DNA of 16,217 bases from Ruminococcaceae bacterium UBA2806 (lineage in GTDB: Bacteria; Bacillota; Clostridia; Oscillospirales; Acutalibacteraceae). The stretch spans positions 1-16,217 of the forward strand of contig DEHG01000113.1 in NCBI GenBank assembly GCA_002351795.1, read 5' to 3'. The translations under genes and the position numbers were made by a program. Numbering within the stretch: position 1 is the stretch's first letter; every line of letters starts with the position of its first letter. Positions 15,026-16,217 of this stretch are shown here, one piece after another. The notes beneath the pieces are model-generated. The model searched no databases and was not told where the DNA came from. It worked only from the letters and a program-made list of their open reading frames with translations.

Positions 15026-16120
15026 TTATTCTGACTCCTTTGCGAGGTGCTCCTCCAGCTTTTTCTCCCAATATTCGTATGTGTCGTACATATCAAGGTT
15101 GTCGGCAACGGGCGGAAGTCTGTCCATATTGCGATACCATAGATCGGAAACATAATCCGCCTGAAGTCCGAAGAAGTCTTCCCATACAGCTCTTACAAGG
15201 GGATCCTGTTCAACCGTTTCCCTACCGAGCTTCTGGTAGGCAGGACCTACATACATGGTTTCACCTACCGCTGTAAGCACTTTCATGGTTTTCGTTATAT
15301 ATTCCGGATGCTCCTTGAAATAATCAACACTGTTAAAGCATTTCGGTATCTCAATATTTGTCTGAAGCATTACTCTCAGCAGCTTAGCAACAAAAGCTGT
15401 GTTTCTTTTACCACGTGATGTACTCTCATTCGTAATTCTGTAAATGATAAAATTGCCGGGCATCTGAACATAAGTTTTCGCTGTCAGCAGTGCCTTGAGT
15501 GAATAAATGATATCCTCCATCATTTTCATTTTCGGGAATACGATCTCATTATCAATCAGAAATTCTCTTCTGAACAGTTTCCCCCACACATTGCCCTGAT
15601 ACATATGCATCAGCCAGCCATCCATACGCTTCCCGATATCCGAGCTCAGCACGACCGTTTCCGTGGGTGCGTTCTTATCCTGTGTAGTGGGACACAATCT
15701 GTTTTCCGGAAGAGACATAAGATCATCGGGCATAGACTTTGCCACCGGTATGAGTATTCCCGTTGTATGAACAACATCGGCGTTGTATTTCTTTGCTTCG
15801 GCATACATACATTCGAGAGCATCCGGCATAATACCATCGTCGCTGTCAAGAAATGTGATATACTCACCCACTGCAAGAGAAATACCAAGGGTTCTCGCCT
15901 CTCCGGGGCCTCCGTTTTTTTCTGCGAGAACGATCCTGACCCTTGGCTCATCCCTGTACAGTTCCTTACAATACGCATAGGTATCATCTGTCGATTTGTC
16001 ATCTACAACAATAATCTCTATTTCTTTCAATGTCTGTGCCAGAAGGCTGTTGATGCTGTAGCTAACCAGTTTTTTAGCATTATACATAGGCATAATGACC
16101 GATACTTTGATATTACTCAT
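15026..16120 (-). CDS. Family 2 glycosyltransferase (GT-A fold), first of a tandem pair
   Basis: A 364-residue GT2-type glycosyltransferase, paralogous to the gene that follows it 1 bp later. It has VSVIMPMYN at the N-terminus, IIVVDDKSTDD with Asp40-Asp41, EKNGGPGEARTLGI (67-80), the DxD in FLDSDDG (Asp92/Asp94), and MED with Glu202-Asp203. Both proteins share NVWxKLFRREFL (177-188) and a long C-terminal region ending in a YEYWEKKLEE-like helix, so they arose by duplication. It resembles bacterial glycosyltransferases of capsule, exopolysaccharide and glycolipid synthesis; sugar and acceptor are unknown. Start ATG 16118-16120 has AGGAGG only 4 nt upstream. It is the first gene after the promoter at 16161-16189. 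Whether these genes belong to the same pathway as the downstream NRPS operon is inferred from order and orientation only. Confidence 0.93.
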   Translation of the reverse strand: MSNIKVSVIMPMYNAKKLVSYSINSLLAQTLKEIEIIVVDDKSTDDTYAYCKELYRDEPRVRIVLAEKNGGPGEARTLGISLAVGEYITFLDSDDGIMPDALECMYAEAKKYNADVVHTTGILIPVAKSMPDDLMSLPENRLCPTTQDKNAPTETVVLSSDIGKRMDGWLMHMYQGNVWGKLFRREFLIDNEIVFPKMKMMEDIIYSLKALLTAKTYVQMPGNFIIYRITNESTSRGKRNTAFVAKLLRVMLQTNIEIPKCFNSVDYFKEHPEYITKTMKVLTAVGETMYVGPAYQKLGRETVEQDPLVRAVWEDFFGLQADYVSDLWYRNMDRLPPVADNLDMYDTYEYWEKKLEEHLAKESE

Positions 16121-16160
16121 AAGTCCTCCTTTTCATCCGCTAACCATTATTTTCCCTAAT

Positions 16161-16189
16161 ATTATACCATAGCTCGGAGTAAAAAACAA
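16161..16189 (-). promoter_or_regulatory. Sigma-A-type promoter with extended -10 for the glycosyltransferase pair
   Basis: On the minus strand a perfect TATAAT (16161-16166) is preceded by TGG, giving an extended -10 (TGnTATAAT). TTGTTT (16184-16189) lies 17 bp upstream as a partial -35. Transcription would start near 16154, leaving a leader of about 35 nt before the first glycosyltransferase ATG. It may also feed the downstream seven-gene operon by read-through, as no strong terminator is seen in between. Confidence 0.8.
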
Positions 16190-16217
16190 GCTGTACGCGG
16201 GAGTTTGACAGCACAAT

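Noticed and set aside
15025..15153. 43-codon N-terminal extension of the second glycosyltransferase
   Set aside because: These codons lie inside the upstream glycosyltransferase gene and do not resemble protein; the ATG at 15022-15024 aligns with the paralog start and has a ribosome binding site.
16205..16210. TTGACA hexamer on the plus strand near the window end
   Set aside because: A perfect -35 match, but the window ends 7 bases later, so no -10 element or gene can be tested.
1..16217. CRISPR array, tRNA, rRNA or riboswitch
   Set aside because: I saw no regularly spaced direct repeats, tRNA-like cloverleaf or long structured leader; the leaders before the promoter-proximal genes are short.

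Overview
The window looks like accessory chromosome from a low-to-mid GC Firmicute, most plausibly a gut or rumen Clostridia of the Ruminococcus/Oscillospiraceae type. This is inferred from strong AGGAGG-type Shine-Dalgarno sites, tightly packed co-oriented genes, heterodimeric Firmicute-style ABC exporters and gene content. No rRNA, tRNA or other taxonomic marker is present, so the assignment is tentative.

Layout. (1) Positions 1-1181, plus strand: the decayed end of a MacB/LolD-type ABC transporter, with a permease tail followed by an ATPase gene broken by an early stop codon and a frameshift. (2) Positions 1182-1480: non-coding, with a strong bidirectional terminator at 1284-1316 that separates the two convergent units. 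(3) Positions 1481-13721, minus strand: a compact seven-gene operon. In transcription order it encodes two stand-alone condensation-fold acyltransferase-like proteins, the two halves of a heterodimeric ABC exporter, a third condensation-fold protein, an adenylation-carrier-condensation NRPS protein, and an unusual STAS-acyl/AMP-ligase fusion. Junctions run from an 8-bp overlap to a 22-bp gap. (4) Positions 13761-13926: a 166-bp element with imperfect terminal inverted repeats, probably a MITE. (5) Positions 13924-16120, minus strand: two tandem paralogous family-2 glycosyltransferases behind a clear extended -10 promoter at 16161-16189.

How the genes may work together (inference): the FadD-like ligase and the NRPS adenylation domain each activate a carboxylic acid. 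The single carrier domain presents one of them. Up to four condensation-fold domains make ester or amide bonds. The two glycosyltransferases may add sugars, and the ABC pair may export the product. This set of parts would fit an acylated glycolipid or small glycolipopeptide, and it recalls mycobacterial FadD/Pap acyl-glycolipid loci in logic though not in homology. No thioesterase, phosphopantetheinyl transferase, sigma factor, anti-sigma kinase or regulator gene lies in the window. I do not recognise the cluster as a characterised pathway; it is the best candidate here for an undescribed system.
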